Source of the DNA: Parus major
Lineage: Eukaryota; Chordata; Aves; Passeriformes; Paridae
Assembly: GCF_001522545.3 (NCBI RefSeq)
Contig: NC_031791.1
Location: forward strand, 4,921,376-4,985,375
Reading direction: 5' to 3'
DNA length: 64,000 nt
The position numbers and the translations under genes are program-made. The notes below the pieces were generated by a model. That model saw only the letters and a list, made by a program, of their open reading frames with translations. It was not told where the DNA came from and searched no databases. Of the stretch, positions 23,657-34,534 are shown piece by piece; within the stretch, counting starts at the first letter, position 1; every line of letters starts with the position of its first letter.

Positions 23657-23914
23657 GAGGGAGGAGGATTTGGGATTCCCATTCAGGGCTGTTGCATGCA
23701 GGCTCAGTGGTCTCAGGCCTGGCACGCTGTGCCTCAGCTCGAAGGGTTCTTCTGTCCCAGCACCTCCCCAGGCAGCTGTTGATGCCTTAAGTTTTAGCTT
23801 TTATATTTTTCAGATCTTGTGTTGCATTAGGGTATAACTCTGGGCTCCACACAGAGTGTCAGCTCCTGTCTTCACATTTTGGTCAGGCAGAACAATCCCT
23901 CTAGGCCTGACATC
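23657..23914 (+). repeat. 258-bp insertion copied from 27.1 kb, with 13-bp target duplication
   Basis: 23655-23910 matches 27075-27344 with only a few substitutions by eye and one 14-bp indel ('ccagacacccccag' is present only in the 27-kb copy). The right-hand half is the first 138 bp of a family A LTR starting at 23777; the left-hand half is the single-copy-looking flank of that LTR. The segment is bracketed by a 13-bp direct repeat 'caaggttttctgg' at 23644-23656 and 23915-23927, which looks like a target-site duplication. The 3' junction falls at shared 'ccaagg'. There is no poly(A). The 27-kb copy is therefore the likely donor. Confidence 0.8.
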
Positions 23915-23927
23915 CAAGGTTTTCTGG

Positions 23928-24839
23928 ATATCTGCTTCTGTGTGCCCCAAAAAGGAGCAGGAAACCCACCCAGCAGGCAGATGGATAAACAGAGCAGGGA
24001 GTTGAGCTGACAGAGATTCCTGCACGCCCTCGGTGTCAGGGCTGGCTGCACTGAAGGTGCTCCCTGGCAGAAGCAGAGATGGGATGGACACCTGGGAATC
24101 CCAAAATCTGGCAGGCAGCACAGAAAAGTCACAGCACGTGGAACAGAGAGACCCTTGGTCCCCCTTTGGTGACCCCAGGCTGGCAGCAGCTTCCCCCAGG
24201 CTGTTTGGTGGGGCAGAGCTGGGCCCTGGCACCCTGTGCCCAGAGGAGAAGCAAATTCCTGCCTGTGTCCATCCCCAGGGATTGCTGGGGACGTGGTGCT
24301 CCCTCAGCAGCACCCCCTGAGACACCTGCAGGAAACCTGTGGGCTTGGGAATCCTCTGGGGTGTTTGGGGGTGCCCTGACCTATCAGCCAGAACTCTGCT
24401 GTGTATTTGGGCCTCAGGGTTCTGTGGGAGCCCTGTGTGGTGTGGTGTGACACCACCTAATTGACACTGTGGTGTGACAGCAGGGACACGGGGGCTGCAG
24501 GGACACCCCTGTCACAGCCAGAACCTGGGGGGATGAACTGGGGGAAAGGGAGTTGTGTATTCCCCCATAGCCCAGCTGACCCCATTGCAGGCTCCAGGCT
24601 GACCCCACAGCTCCCCAGGGCAGCTGCTGCAGCCCCAGGAGCTGGGGAGGGATTTCAGCACCTGCACACAGCCCCTGGTGCCTGGGGAAGTATTAGGGAA
24701 TTGCAAAGGGGATGAGGTGGCAGGGGACACCTGTCCCCAGGGCCATGAGGGTGGGTGTCCTCCACCCATCCACGCTCCCCCAGCAGGCTCTGGGATGCCC
24801 CTCTGCTCTCCCTTCCCAGTCCCCAGAGCTGGTGATTGC
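23928..24839. other. No gene recognised
   Basis: GC-rich unique sequence with unspliced open frames on both strands. Confidence 0.55.
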
Positions 24840-25690
24840 AGTTTGGGCAGTAAATCTGAACCATCCAATCCTGTTAAATTATTTTCCAAATGACATGATT
24901 TCCCTGGTGCACATAAATGATCAATTTCATGTTTTATTCCTAGCGCTATTTTAGTAAGGGGGAAAAAAAAAATCTCATTAAACTATCTTGATTAGAGAAA
25001 AGGGGCTTGTCATCACGGGGTGGACAAATGGTGTGAGGGCACTCAGCTATTCCCTGAACGCACTGACACCTGCAGAAGGGGCCTTCAAAGACCTGAAGGT
25101 TATTTGCCCATATTACAAACGAGGTGAAGGTTAAAAAAGGTGATTAAAAGCATCTGGAAACCCAAATGTGACAGAGTCTTGCAGTAACCTCCAAGCAGGT
25201 TGATTTATGACAGGCCGGTCCCACCCGTAACAAGATTATAGCTTCTCCCCATCAGCCATTGTGATAAATACCAATTACCTACTTGAGGATTGCCATTCAA
25301 ATTTGCCTAAGTAAGGAGCAGAATCATACATCTATGTTGATTACATATCAATGATGCGGTGGAAGCCTTTGCAACTTTTAGATCTGCTTAAGATATGCCG
25401 CCCTGATTTAGACAGCGATTTGCATACAATTTACCCATAAAGCTTTACTTTGAAAAGTATAATTACTTTTTTAATATTCTTCCTTCTGATTTGAATGTTA
25501 GAGAGGCCATATAATGAATTACTGCACTAATGAAGACAAACATGCTCTCGGGGTGTACAATGGGAGCATTGTTAAATAAACTTCCTGCCTGCAACACATT
25601 TGTTGTGGTTAATCTTTCAATGGAGGCTCCGATTAATACCAGCACTTTTCTTCCCATAATTATTTTCCGAGGGGATGTAAATCCCTGCTC
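24840..25690. other. AT-rich block, strong candidate conserved noncoding element
   Basis: About 850 bp, the most distinct AT-rich island in the window, with no transposon signature. It is dense in TAAT, GATA and ATGCAAAT-like cores (for example 'gatttgcatacaatttaccc', 'ccaattacctacttgagg', 'tgattacatatcaatgatg', 'cccataattattttccg'). Near its right end it contains two mirrored SOX-like pairs and a RUNX core (25557-25610). Frames of up to 95 codons here are short and unspliced. I infer a developmental enhancer; only alignment can confirm conservation. Confidence 0.5.
25557..25610. promoter_or_regulatory. Two mirrored SOX-like half-site pairs and a RUNX core
   Basis: ACAATG-GGAG-CATTGT (25557-25572) is a perfect inverted pair of SOX half-sites with a 4-bp spacer, the geometry preferred by dimeric SOXE proteins such as SOX9. 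Twenty bases on, CAACA-CATT-TGTTG (25592-25605) is a second perfect inverted pair, again with a 4-bp spacer but weaker as a SOX match. TGTGGTT (25604-25610) is a RUNX core overlapping its end. A TAAATAAA forkhead-like core lies between. What is seen is the palindromes; binding is inference. Confidence 0.4.
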
Positions 25691-26152
25691 CAACGGTTCC
25701 ATCCCCAGCAGGGAGGCAGGAGACAGTGACCAGGCTGCAGCAGGATGCAAGGGGAGAAGCCCCCAGGTTTTCCCTGGGAACCAGGGGTGGCTTCCATCAC
25801 ACAGCCTGGGGATGGCAGCGGTGACACCTGCAGCTCTGCTGCTCTGTCACCCCCACTGCAGGGCAGCAGCTCATCCTGCCTTGCTTTTCTTCTTGTTCCC
25901 CTTCCCTCAAACCTGAGGATCCTCCCCAAAAGCCTCTGTTTGTATCCAGCATTCCTGGGATTTCAGATGGCTGAAATGTTCTGGGATGGGCAGAGGGAGT
26001 CTTGGAAGACAAAGCAGCCAGGTTTGGACAAAATGTCAATTGTGTCCTGGGCTGCATCAAATTCAACTTGACCAACAGGTCGAGGGAAGTTATTCTGCCC
26101 CTCTGCCCCACCTGCAGAGCTGCCCCAGCTCTGGGAATTCCAACATCAGCAG
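25691..26152. other. No gene recognised
   Basis: Unique GC-moderate sequence between the AT-rich block and a CR1 copy. Confidence 0.5.
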
Positions 26153-26615
26153 CACCTGGAGAGAGCCCAGAGGAGCCCCTGGAGCTGCTCCAGGGCTGGA
26201 GCCCCTCTGGAGCCAGGCTGGGAGAGCTGGGGGTGCTCAGCTGGAGAGGAGAAGCTCCAGGGAGAGCTCAGAGCCCCCTCCAGGGCCTGCAGGGGTTTGT
26301 GAAAACAATGGGGACAAACTTTTTTGTAGGGTCTGTTGTGAAAAGACAATGAGTGATATTTTTAAAATAAAAGGGAATGGATTTAGACTAGATGTAGGAA
26401 GAAAGTTTCTATTCAGAGGGTGTTGGGACACTGGCACAGGGTGCCCAGATGTGACTGTCCCATCCCTGGAAGTGTCCAAGGCCAGGTTGGGTGGGCCCCA
26501 AAAGAACCTGGATCAGTGGGAGGTGTCCCTGCCCTTGCAGGGGGTGGAATGAGGTGGAACTGGGTGACCTCTGAAGGTCCCTTCCAATGCAAACCATTCC
26601 AGGATTGAGTGATCC
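26153..26615 (+). mobile_element. CR1 LINE 3' region, one of the longest copies here
   Basis: Sense CR1: 'gagagagcccagaggagccc', 'ggagctgctccagggctgg', 'aagggaatggatttagac', 'ggcacagggtgcccagatg', 'catccctggaagtgtccaag', 'ggtgacctctgaaggtccc', 'ttccaatgcaaaccattcc'. About 460 bp, covering the terminal part of ORF2 or its 3' UTR. No intact reading frame. Confidence 0.93.
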
Positions 26616-27074
26616 AAAGATCTCAGAATTTTCTGTTTCTTGGGAAAGAGCAACCTGTGAGCTCTGGGACAAGGGCTTGCTGGGAGCTTGGGGGGATGTG
26701 GTGATGGGAAGAGAGGTCCACCAGGCCCAAGGAAGGGTTCCTTGCCACTGGGACCAGTATCCTGACTCTGTAACACGCTCTGGGGTTTCCTTTCTACAAG
26801 GAAACCCATTTCCCTTGCCATTCACCTGCCTGTGGTGATGCTGAGCAAACCTACTGGGCTGGTTCCAGGCTGTGGGGTGGGGACATGAGGGACCCTTGGG
26901 ACAGCAGGACAGGGGGTTTGAGATGGGGACTCAGACAAGGACCTTTGACATCCCTGTCCTGACCCTGACCTGGTCATTCTGGAGACCTTTCCCAGTTGTT
27001 TTATCCCCCACTACAAGGATGAGCATCAGGAGCTCCAAATCGTTTAGAGAGAAGTTTTTCCTGCCCACAGAGTA
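26616..27074. other. No gene recognised
   Basis: Unique sequence. Nothing beyond short open frames. Confidence 0.5.
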
Positions 27075-27210
27075 GGGAGGGAGGAGGATTTGGGATTCCC
27101 ATTCAGGGCTGTTGCATGCAGCCAGACACCCCCAGGCTCAGTGGTCTCAGGCCTGGCACGCTGTGCCTCAGCTTGAAGGGTTCTTCTGTCCCAGCACCTC
27201 CCCAGGCAGC
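27075..27210 (+). repeat. Donor flank of the duplicated segment
   Basis: This 136-bp stretch lies immediately left of a family A LTR and reappears with the LTR's first 138 bp at 23655-23910. It has no polypurine tract against the LTR, so it does not look like the 3' part of a provirus interior. It reads as host flank carried along in the copy. Confidence 0.75.
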
Positions 27211-27621
27211 TGTTGATGCCTTAAGTTTTAGCTTTTATATTTTTCAGATCCTGTGTTGCATTAGGGTATAACTCTGGGCTCCACACAGAGTGTCAGCTCC
27301 TGTCTTCACATTTTGGTCAGGCAGAACAATCCCTCTAGGCCTGAGAGCCAAGGACACCCTCAGGCCCCAAAAATACAAACAAAAGTGAATCAGGGAGGGG
27401 GGAGCAAACTGGGGTTAAATGACTTCATTACCTGAAACTATAATTGGAGCATTAACCCCTGATATGCAAATAGACCAAACTTATAATTGTCTGAAAAACT
27501 CGTGACCATCTTGGGTGCAGCCTCTGGGAGTCTCTGGCTGCCCAAGGTGAATCTATTGAAGCCTTTAACAAAAACCCACTTTATTATCTCAACTCTGTGT
27601 AGCTTCTGTTGTAGGGAGGCA
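27211..27621 (+). mobile_element. Solo LTR, family A (endogenous retrovirus type)
   Basis: Starts TG ('tgttgatgcc') and shares its whole length with the inverted copies at 43492-43892 and 46366-46794. It has an octamer ATGCAAAT (27464-27471), a weak TATA-like element (27482-27487), and a degraded poly(A)-signal region ('cctttaacaaaaaccc'; other copies have AATAAA here). No gag, pol or env sequence adjoins it, so it is a solo LTR or a fragment. The exact 3' end is uncertain by about 10 bp. Confidence 0.8.
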
Positions 27622-27655
27622 CTCCAGGCATCAGTGTAACCTGTGAGGTGACAGC

Positions 27656-27700
27656 CACCTTTCCCACCTTTCCCACCTTTCCCACCTTTCCCACCTTTCC
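27656..27700. repeat. 9-bp tandem repeat, five copies
   Basis: Five perfect copies of 'cacctttcc'. The minus strand reads Gly-Gly-Lys repeats, a translation artefact. It lies 35 bp after the LTR. Confidence 0.95.
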
Positions 27701-27784
27701 TCCCTCCCACCCTGCCAGCCCCAGCCCTGCACTGCTCTGCATCTGAGGCTATTAAAACCTATTTTGCTGGAGCAGGCCCAGCGA

Positions 27785-27910
27785 GGGAAGTGATCCAGCT
27801 CCATGTGACAGCCTCATTATTCACCGCTCTGCCAATCTTTATGTCATCGACAAATTCTATCCGGAGAGATTTGGGATTGACTGCCAACTTATTGACGGGC
27901 TGGCAAACAG
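27785..27910 (-). mobile_element. Possible ancient CR1/L3-like relic
   Basis: 'ctcattattcaccgctctgcc', 'aatctttatgtcatcgacaaa' and 'ttctatccggagagatttgg' resemble the antisense of ancient amniote CR1/L3 elements, which read roughly 'attcaccactccaccaatctt...gtcatctgcaaattttat'. The match is from memory and covers about 100 bp. An alternative is unrelated conserved sequence. Confidence 0.4.
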
Positions 27911-28077
27911 CATCTGGCCAAAGGCTGACCCCCCCAGCGCTCAGATGGGCCAGCCTGGGATCATTTCCTGGCTTGCAGTGCCACTGATCTCCTCTCTGAC
28001 CTTCAGGATGTCCCTCAGCTCCGTGTCTGTGGAGGGGTTTAACCACATGAAGTGGCACACCATGGCAGTGAGCACCA

Positions 28078-28393
28078 AATCCTGCTCTGTTTGGAACTGC
28101 AAGAAGCCCAATGCGGACTCTCTTGTAAGTTGAAGAAGAAAGTGAGGTTTATTACCTCAGATATTCTTTTATAGACTGATAGGTGAAAGTACAGAAAGGT
28201 AAAACTTTTATTGGTTACTGAACTAACACATCACCATCATTGGTCAGTGGGGTACACCACCCCTTGACCTTCTCTTGCAAGAAAACAAGGGACAGACAAA
28301 CAGCACCTGCAAGGCTGTTTTCTATCTCTGAGGATTGTTTTAATTCCTCCTTATGATTTCCCAGGCCACTTTCTCAGGCGAGACTGAGAAAGG
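28078..28393 (-). mobile_element. Solo LTR, family B (endogenous retrovirus type)
   Basis: Read on the minus strand it has two CCAAT boxes (plus-strand ATTGG at 28210-28214 and 28239-28243), a canonical TATAAAAG (28166-28173), and AATAAA about 15 bases after the TATA box (plus TTTATT at 28148-28153). That order and tight spacing is the U3-R-U5 plan of a retroviral LTR. There is no coding interior on either side. End points are estimates. Unrelated in sequence to families A and C. Confidence 0.78.
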
Positions 28394-31300
28394 TATGTGG
28401 TCTCCTTTTCCACAGGCACTGTGCTCCCTGCCTTTGCTCATATTTAGCACCCATACTAAACTTCTGGTTTCCTGGTGCTGTGTGTGTTCTGGGAGCTGCA
28501 GAAAAGTCTGCTGGGGAGCACTGGGCCTTGCACAGGAGCAGCTTCAGAGCCGTCAAATCTCATCTGTCTTCTCCCAGGTGAGGCGCAGACCTCTCTGAGC
28601 ACAAGTTTCTGTCCTTGAGAGGAAGGAAGGGGCTGGTTCCTGCCTCAAGGGAGCTTCCAGGGGAGCCCTGAGAAGGGGGAGAGGTGGGCAGTGTGCTGGC
28701 CTTGGGGACCTGCAGCGTGGATGGACACACACACAGGGGGACACTGCCACTGTGTGAGCACCAGCAGTGGCTCCCAGCCAGCTCTGCACAGGGGCAGAAC
28801 GTTCCCAAAACCCAGGTCCCCTGAGATGTCACCTTTCCCCAGCCCATCCACCACGTGGGGTCTTTCCCAGCTGCCTTTAGAGGCAGCAGGGGGGTCCCTG
28901 AGGAGCTCAGTGCCCCCTGCAGAGCCACGCTGATTGACCCTGGTCACTGCCTGCACTGTCACCTGCTCCAGCAGGACTGTTCCCCAGCACCAGCAGTGCC
29001 TGCACCACACACTGCCTGTCCTGGGCAGCATTCTGGGCAGGGCCAGGGGGTCAGGCTGGCTGGGGGGTCCCTGGCATCCTTTATAAGGGATGGGAAAGCA
29101 TGGGGGTTGCACAGCCCTTCCCAGTCCCATCAGGGCAGGGGAGGAGCAGGTCAGACAATGACCTTGTCCAGCTTGTTAACCTCCAGCTCTCCCTCTAACG
29201 TACTTGACTCTTTTTTTAATTAAAGCCCGGTGTTGTTTAACAATTAACAAGCCTGAAAGAAGTGCTTTCCAGCACAGACTTACCAGGAGCTGCAGGAACT
29301 GTCCAAGGCTTGCTGAGGCGAGAGCTGCCCTTGAGAAGGAGAATCAGGTCATGCCACCCCCCTGCACTCCCTGCCAGCTCCTCCTGCATCACCAGGACTG
29401 TGGGCTGGAGCTGGAGGGGAGCAGGAAACACAGAAAGCTCCACAAAATGTCCCTGCTGCTCATGCCTGTGCTGGACCACAAGGATGTGGTGTGAACAAAG
29501 CGGTTCTGGGTTACCGGGGAGGGACACAGTGAGATGGAGACGGCTGCAGCCTCCTCTCAAGGAAGCCCAAACCAGGCATGCTCCAGCAGGAGAAAGGCCC
29601 AAATGTTTTGCATGTGGGGATGGAGCAGCTGAACCCCTGCCAGGACCTGGGGTGGCCTGGGTCAGCCCATGGCTGAGGGGTCGCACCTGATGCTCCCATG
29701 GCCACTCCTGGCCCTATGTGTGAGCAAAGATCCTTGGAGATCTGCAGCCCTGTGACCTGGTGGATGGGACATCTCCAGCAGTTTGTGATGGTCTGGGTCA
29801 CCTCCTGTGCTCCTCATGACAGGAGAGCCCTGGCTGTGGGCTGTGCCTGACCAAGCAGGGGGTGGCTGCAGTTTGAACCCCCTCTGGGGCTTGCAGAGCC
29901 CATGGCCCCTGAGCCTGTTGACATTTGCCCAGCAGGGATGAGCTCAGATGGAATCTGCATCACTGGGCTCTGCTGGAGGGGCTGGGAGGCTGACCCTGAT
30001 GGAGATGCCAGCGGACAGGTGCCACCTTCAGCCAGGCAGATCCCTCCTGCAGACCCTGAGGCCTCCTGAGCAGGGATATCCCAGTGCCCAGGGCTCTGCA
30101 CACCTTTGCTGGCATGTCCAAAATAGGGCTGAGGAAGGCTGGCTCTCTGCTTAGAGGGCCCCTGGCTTTTGGGGAGCAGAGATGTGCATGACAATGATCC
30201 AAGAGGCTTCCTGCCTCCAGCAGCAGGACAGCAGGACTGGGACGTGTGTGGTTGGTGACATGCCACATGCACGGGGATGGCGCGGAGAGCCTGAGGGAGC
30301 GGCCCCGTGAGGGTTAACCTGGGAATCAGCCAGGCAGCTGCCAAGGCACTATAGATTTTGGAGCAGTAACTCTTCAGCTGGAGAGTGAAAAGAGGACAGC
30401 TAATGAGGCTCATGAGATCTGTTAATACTTAACCCAATGCAACACCTACCAGCCCTGCCAATAAATCAGCGGTGAGCACCAGCACCTCGCTCTGGTGTGC
30501 CAGCACAGCCCCAGCATCCATTGAGGATCCCTCCCTGTCACCACCATGGGCCCTGAGCTCCTCTCTCCCCCTCTCATGTCACAGCAGGGTAGGGAAGACC
30601 GGCATGTTCAAACATGGAACAAACCACTTTGGAGATGTCTGGAGGCTGACCAGAGCCTCCACCCCAGAGGGATCAGGGGCTCAGCCCTAGAAAGCCAAGG
30701 AGCCTGTGAAGGTTCAGCCTCATGGTCTGAGGCTGGGGGGAATGGGGGAGTGCAGCTTGGAATTCAGGAATCCAGGTTTTCATCTCTCTAGGAAAATGCA
30801 GCCTTGGTTTAATCAGCACTGATTAACCTGTGCTGCAGTGAGGAGGGTGGCTGCCCACAGCCCTGCACGCCCAGGGTTTGATTTCCAGCACTTGCTCTGA
30901 TTCCTGAGATGCTCAGAGATGTCTGTGCTCCTGCACAGCACCAGGATTTGTTTCTCATCAAGAAATCATGACCCAAGAACAGTGGCAAGGCCCACTCAGT
31001 GGGACCCTGTTAGAAGAGCATGGTTGAAGAGGTGCCCTCTCCCATGAGGAGCCCTGAGTTCCACCTCCCTAGGAGGTGTAAGATGTTTCAGTGGAAATCT
31101 TAACCCTGTCCAAACTTTTCTACTGCCCCTCTAACAGCAGAACACAAATTGGGCTTGTTAAACCACACTGGAGAGCCTTCAGTGGTGAGGGAATGGTTTG
31201 GACACGTTCAGATATCAGAGGAGTCTCCAGTGGGGTTCTCTGAAATCTGCTGTGCTCAGAGATGAGTGAAATATTACATTTGATCAGCAAAAATGATATT

Positions 31301-31584
31301 AAATTCCTGTCCTTTAAAAGAAAAGTGATTTTTTTGGGAATGATCTCAGTTTTAATGACCTACAAATTTCCATTGGTTTCATTTCCTCCTTGACCAGAAA
31401 GGAAAAAGAGGTAAGACTGGGAAATAACACACTGAGATCACAAGATCTGGTCACTCTGCAAGGACTCAGGGCTTGTCTCTGTCCCACCCAGCCTTCAGCA
31501 GGGATCCCCATGGGATGGGCTCTGTCTCCCATCTGCTCCAGCTCCGGAGCCAGAGGCAGCGATGGTGTGGAAAGAGGCCTCTAA
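28394..31584. other. No gene recognised
   Basis: Three kilobases of unique, fairly GC-rich sequence with AT-richer patches at 30330-30470 and 31130-31400. Open frames are unspliced. I find no exon, transposon or RNA gene. Confidence 0.5.
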
Positions 31585-32092
31585 GGTGTGAACTTAAAGC
31601 ATTAAAGGAAGGTTTTCCCCACATAAATACTGAAGGAAAAGGTTTTTCCCCTGGTTCTTTGCCCCACCACGTTACTGTACCCCAGTTCTATGTACCCAGC
31701 TGGCCTGGGGGCTGTCCCTCCCCTTTTTACCTTATGTGTCCTTTCTCTAGAAAGTTCTCCCTTCCCTGTGTCCCCATTGGCCCCAGTTTGCTGCAGAGCT
31801 CCGCCCCTGTGATCCCATTGGCTCTCCCTGACCCTGGCCCCGCCTATGCACCACTTTCCCCTGTTCCTATTGGACCCTGACCCTCGGCTCCACCCCCTCC
31901 AGCCCATTTATATCCCTGGTCCCTCCATGGCTCCCTGCCTTTGTTCCTGGACCCCTTCAGTGTGTGGCTGCAATAAACCCCACTGGAACTGCATCCAGAG
32001 ACCCTTCCTGGCTCTCTGCTGTCGCTCAGCTCTGTGTGGTGTGTCTGTGAGTGTGATTGTGGCCTGCCCAGACACTTTTCCCTCTGCAGAGA
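31585..32092 (+). mobile_element. Solo LTR, family C (endogenous retrovirus type)
   Basis: The plus strand carries three ATTGG (inverted CCAAT) boxes at 31776-31780, 31817-31821 and 31869-31873, interleaved with GC-box-like 'ccgcccc' and 'ccccgcc'. A TATA box TTTATATC follows at 31907-31914 and AATAAA at 31972-31977. The U3-like promoter, short R and U5 plan is clear. A candidate TG start is near 31585 or 31675 and a CA end near 32092; the boundaries are not certain. No retroviral genes adjoin it. Confidence 0.75.
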
Positions 32093-33876
32093 AGAAGGAA
32101 GGTACCTTTTGGGAAGCAGCATCAGCTGACCACCTCCACCTGAGGTGATCCTTTCCTAATCATCCAGGCACAAGGATGACACAAGTTTCATTTCACACTT
32201 GTCAGGTGCTGACCCTTCTCCTGGGACTGGAGTGGCCTCCTGTCCTCTCCTAGAGCTAACCAGGCTCAGGGGAGACGGCCTGGAAGAGCCAGGGACCGTG
32301 ACCGAGGGCCTGCCAGTACATTTCCCTGGTGGCTTTCTCACTGTGACAAGTTAGAAAACAAAACAAAAAGAAGGCAAGCAGTCAGCCAACCCACTTAACT
32401 GCAGTTTTCCTCCATCAGGATCTATTTAGTTTTATTCAACCTGACATCTCTCAGAGAGAAGAAGAAATTCTGGGAGCCTAAAGCCAGAGGGAGACCACAC
32501 AGTGTGTGCTGGCCGTGCTGGGGGTGCTCATCTCCCTTATTGCATCTGACACCAGGCAGGATGAGCCAGGGTCTGCAGCTGTGGGTGTGAGGAGGCTTTC
32601 CAGGGCTGGAGGCAGCCTCCCCCCGCGTGCTGCCTGTGCACACAGCAGCATCCTCATTTCCCTGGCCTTGCAGGAGCAGCTCCCCAGAGCTGGGGGACCC
32701 TGCACTGCCCTAGACCCCGAGTCCCTGGGTCTCCAGAGTGCAGGAGGAGGTGGCTCTGGGCACAGCCCTGCTCCGAGGTGCTCCAGCTGTCAGCTGGTGA
32801 GGATGGGGTTAAGCTGATGGCACTGGGATCCACAGCTGGATGTTGTGAGCAGAAGCACATCTGTACCGCTGCCTTCCAGGAAACCCCTTCTTTCAGCCCA
32901 AACTGAGAGGATTTGGCAGTCTGGAGCACGGAGAAGGGGAACAGAGCCACTGGGACCCACTGCTCCCTACAGCACTGCCCTTGACTGTGAGATGTGTCAC
33001 ACACCAGACCAGGGGGGACCTGGTGACACTCAGGGCAGGGGGAAGCACTGAAGGCTGCCAGGTCTGGGGAGCAGACTGTTCCCAGCCTGTGGGCAGCCTA
33101 GGCAGGCTGCAATGTTCCCATCAGATCCCAGCATTTTGGGCACAGCTCCTGCCAAGGCTGGCTCAAGTGACCCCAAGGACACTCCTGATCCAGGAGAGGG
33201 TGCCCAGCGGTGGGGGGGAGGTGATGGCACTGCCAAAGCCACGCTGTGGAGGACGTATGTCTGTCTGGCACCCCATAATGATGCTGCCACGGCATCCTGC
33301 CCCACTCCCAGCCAGGTCTGATCCCGCTCCAGGGCTGGAGCAGGCCCTGTGAAGGAGACACTCATCACCCAAGGGCCTCTCTCTTTGCCTTGGAAGGAAG
33401 CTCAGCCTGGGCTTGTCAGCACGACTGCAAGACAAGCAGCTGGCTGAGGAGATGTCTGCAGTGCTGATGCCAAGCTGTCCCAGGCAGGACAGTCCTGGGG
33501 GAACTCATCACACCTCTGCCAGCAGCACAGACCTGTAACATAAAGAGATTTCCCAGCTCAGCTTCTCCAGGCGTTCCCATCCTGTTTCCCACCTTCTGAG
33601 AGGGGCACAGATGACCCTGAACCTGAGCTGACCCTCTCTGAGAGCTGCCAGAGCCCCCAGACCTGTCCCTGTGGGTCATTCCGAGCTCCTTCCCTGCTGC
33701 CTGCATGGATGCACTTGCCCAGCTCTCCTTGCTGGGCGATTTTGGTGCAGCAGCATCACCCCCACTGACTTTGCACTGCTGCAGGTCCTGCCCAGCAGAA
33801 TGCTGCTGCACTCAGCCCTGCCCAGCTGATGTTCTCCCTGTCCATCCTCAGATTCTGGGGTCAGCTTTGTGCCCTC
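32093..33876. other. No gene recognised
   Basis: GC-rich unique sequence. Open frames of 100-130 codons occur on both strands with no supporting feature. Confidence 0.55.
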
Positions 33877-34310
33877 ATGATGAGATACACTGAAATGCTG
33901 GAGCGTGTCCAGAGAAGGGACTGGAGCTGTGGAAGGGGCAGGAGTGGCTGAGGGAGCTGGGAAAGGAGCTCAGCCTGGAGAAAAGGAGGCTCAGGAGGGA
34001 TCTTCTGGCTCTCTGACAGGAGGGGACGGCCAGGAGGATCAGGCTCTGCTCTCAGGGAGCAAGTGGGCAAGAGGAAACAGCCTCAAGTGGCACCTCAGGA
34101 GATTCAGGCTGGCTATCAGGAGAGGTTTATCAGGAGAGAGTGGTCAGGCCTTGGGAGGGGCAGTGGTGGGGTCTCCATCACTGGAAGTGTTCAAAAGCCA
34201 GGCAGCTGTGGCATTCACAATGTGGTTCAGTGGGCACGGTGGGATCGAGCTGAAGGTTGGACTTGATGCTCTTGGAGCTCTTTTCCTACCCCAATGATTC
34301 CACGATTCCT
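33877..34310 (+). mobile_element. CR1 LINE 3' region
   Basis: Sense CR1: 'gctggagcgtgtccagagaag', 'gctcagcctggagaaaagg', 'aagaggaaacagcctcaagt', 'ctccatcactggaagtgttc', 'ggttggacttgatgctcttgg', 'ccaatgattccacgattcc'. About 430 bp. Contains a small internal duplication 'atcaggagag' at about 34116-34137. Confidence 0.93.
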
Positions 34311-34534
34311 GACTGCTCATCTCCATTCCTGTCCCCCTCTGTGTTCCCTGTGGGATCTCCTCTGTGCTGGCACCACGTCCTGCAGCAGCACTGTGGCACA
34401 GCCAGCCTCCCCAGCCCTCTGCCACACGTCAGAGCCCAGGACAGCACCCCCTCACCTGCCCTGAGCCAGGATTTTGGCCCAGGATGGGCTCAGGGAATGG
34501 GTGGAGGTGGGCAAGGCCTGACTGACTGGGAGAG

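Noticed and set aside
27438..27710. Gly-Gly-Lys repeat protein on the minus strand
   Set aside because: Product of the 9-bp repeat joined to antisense LTR sequence.
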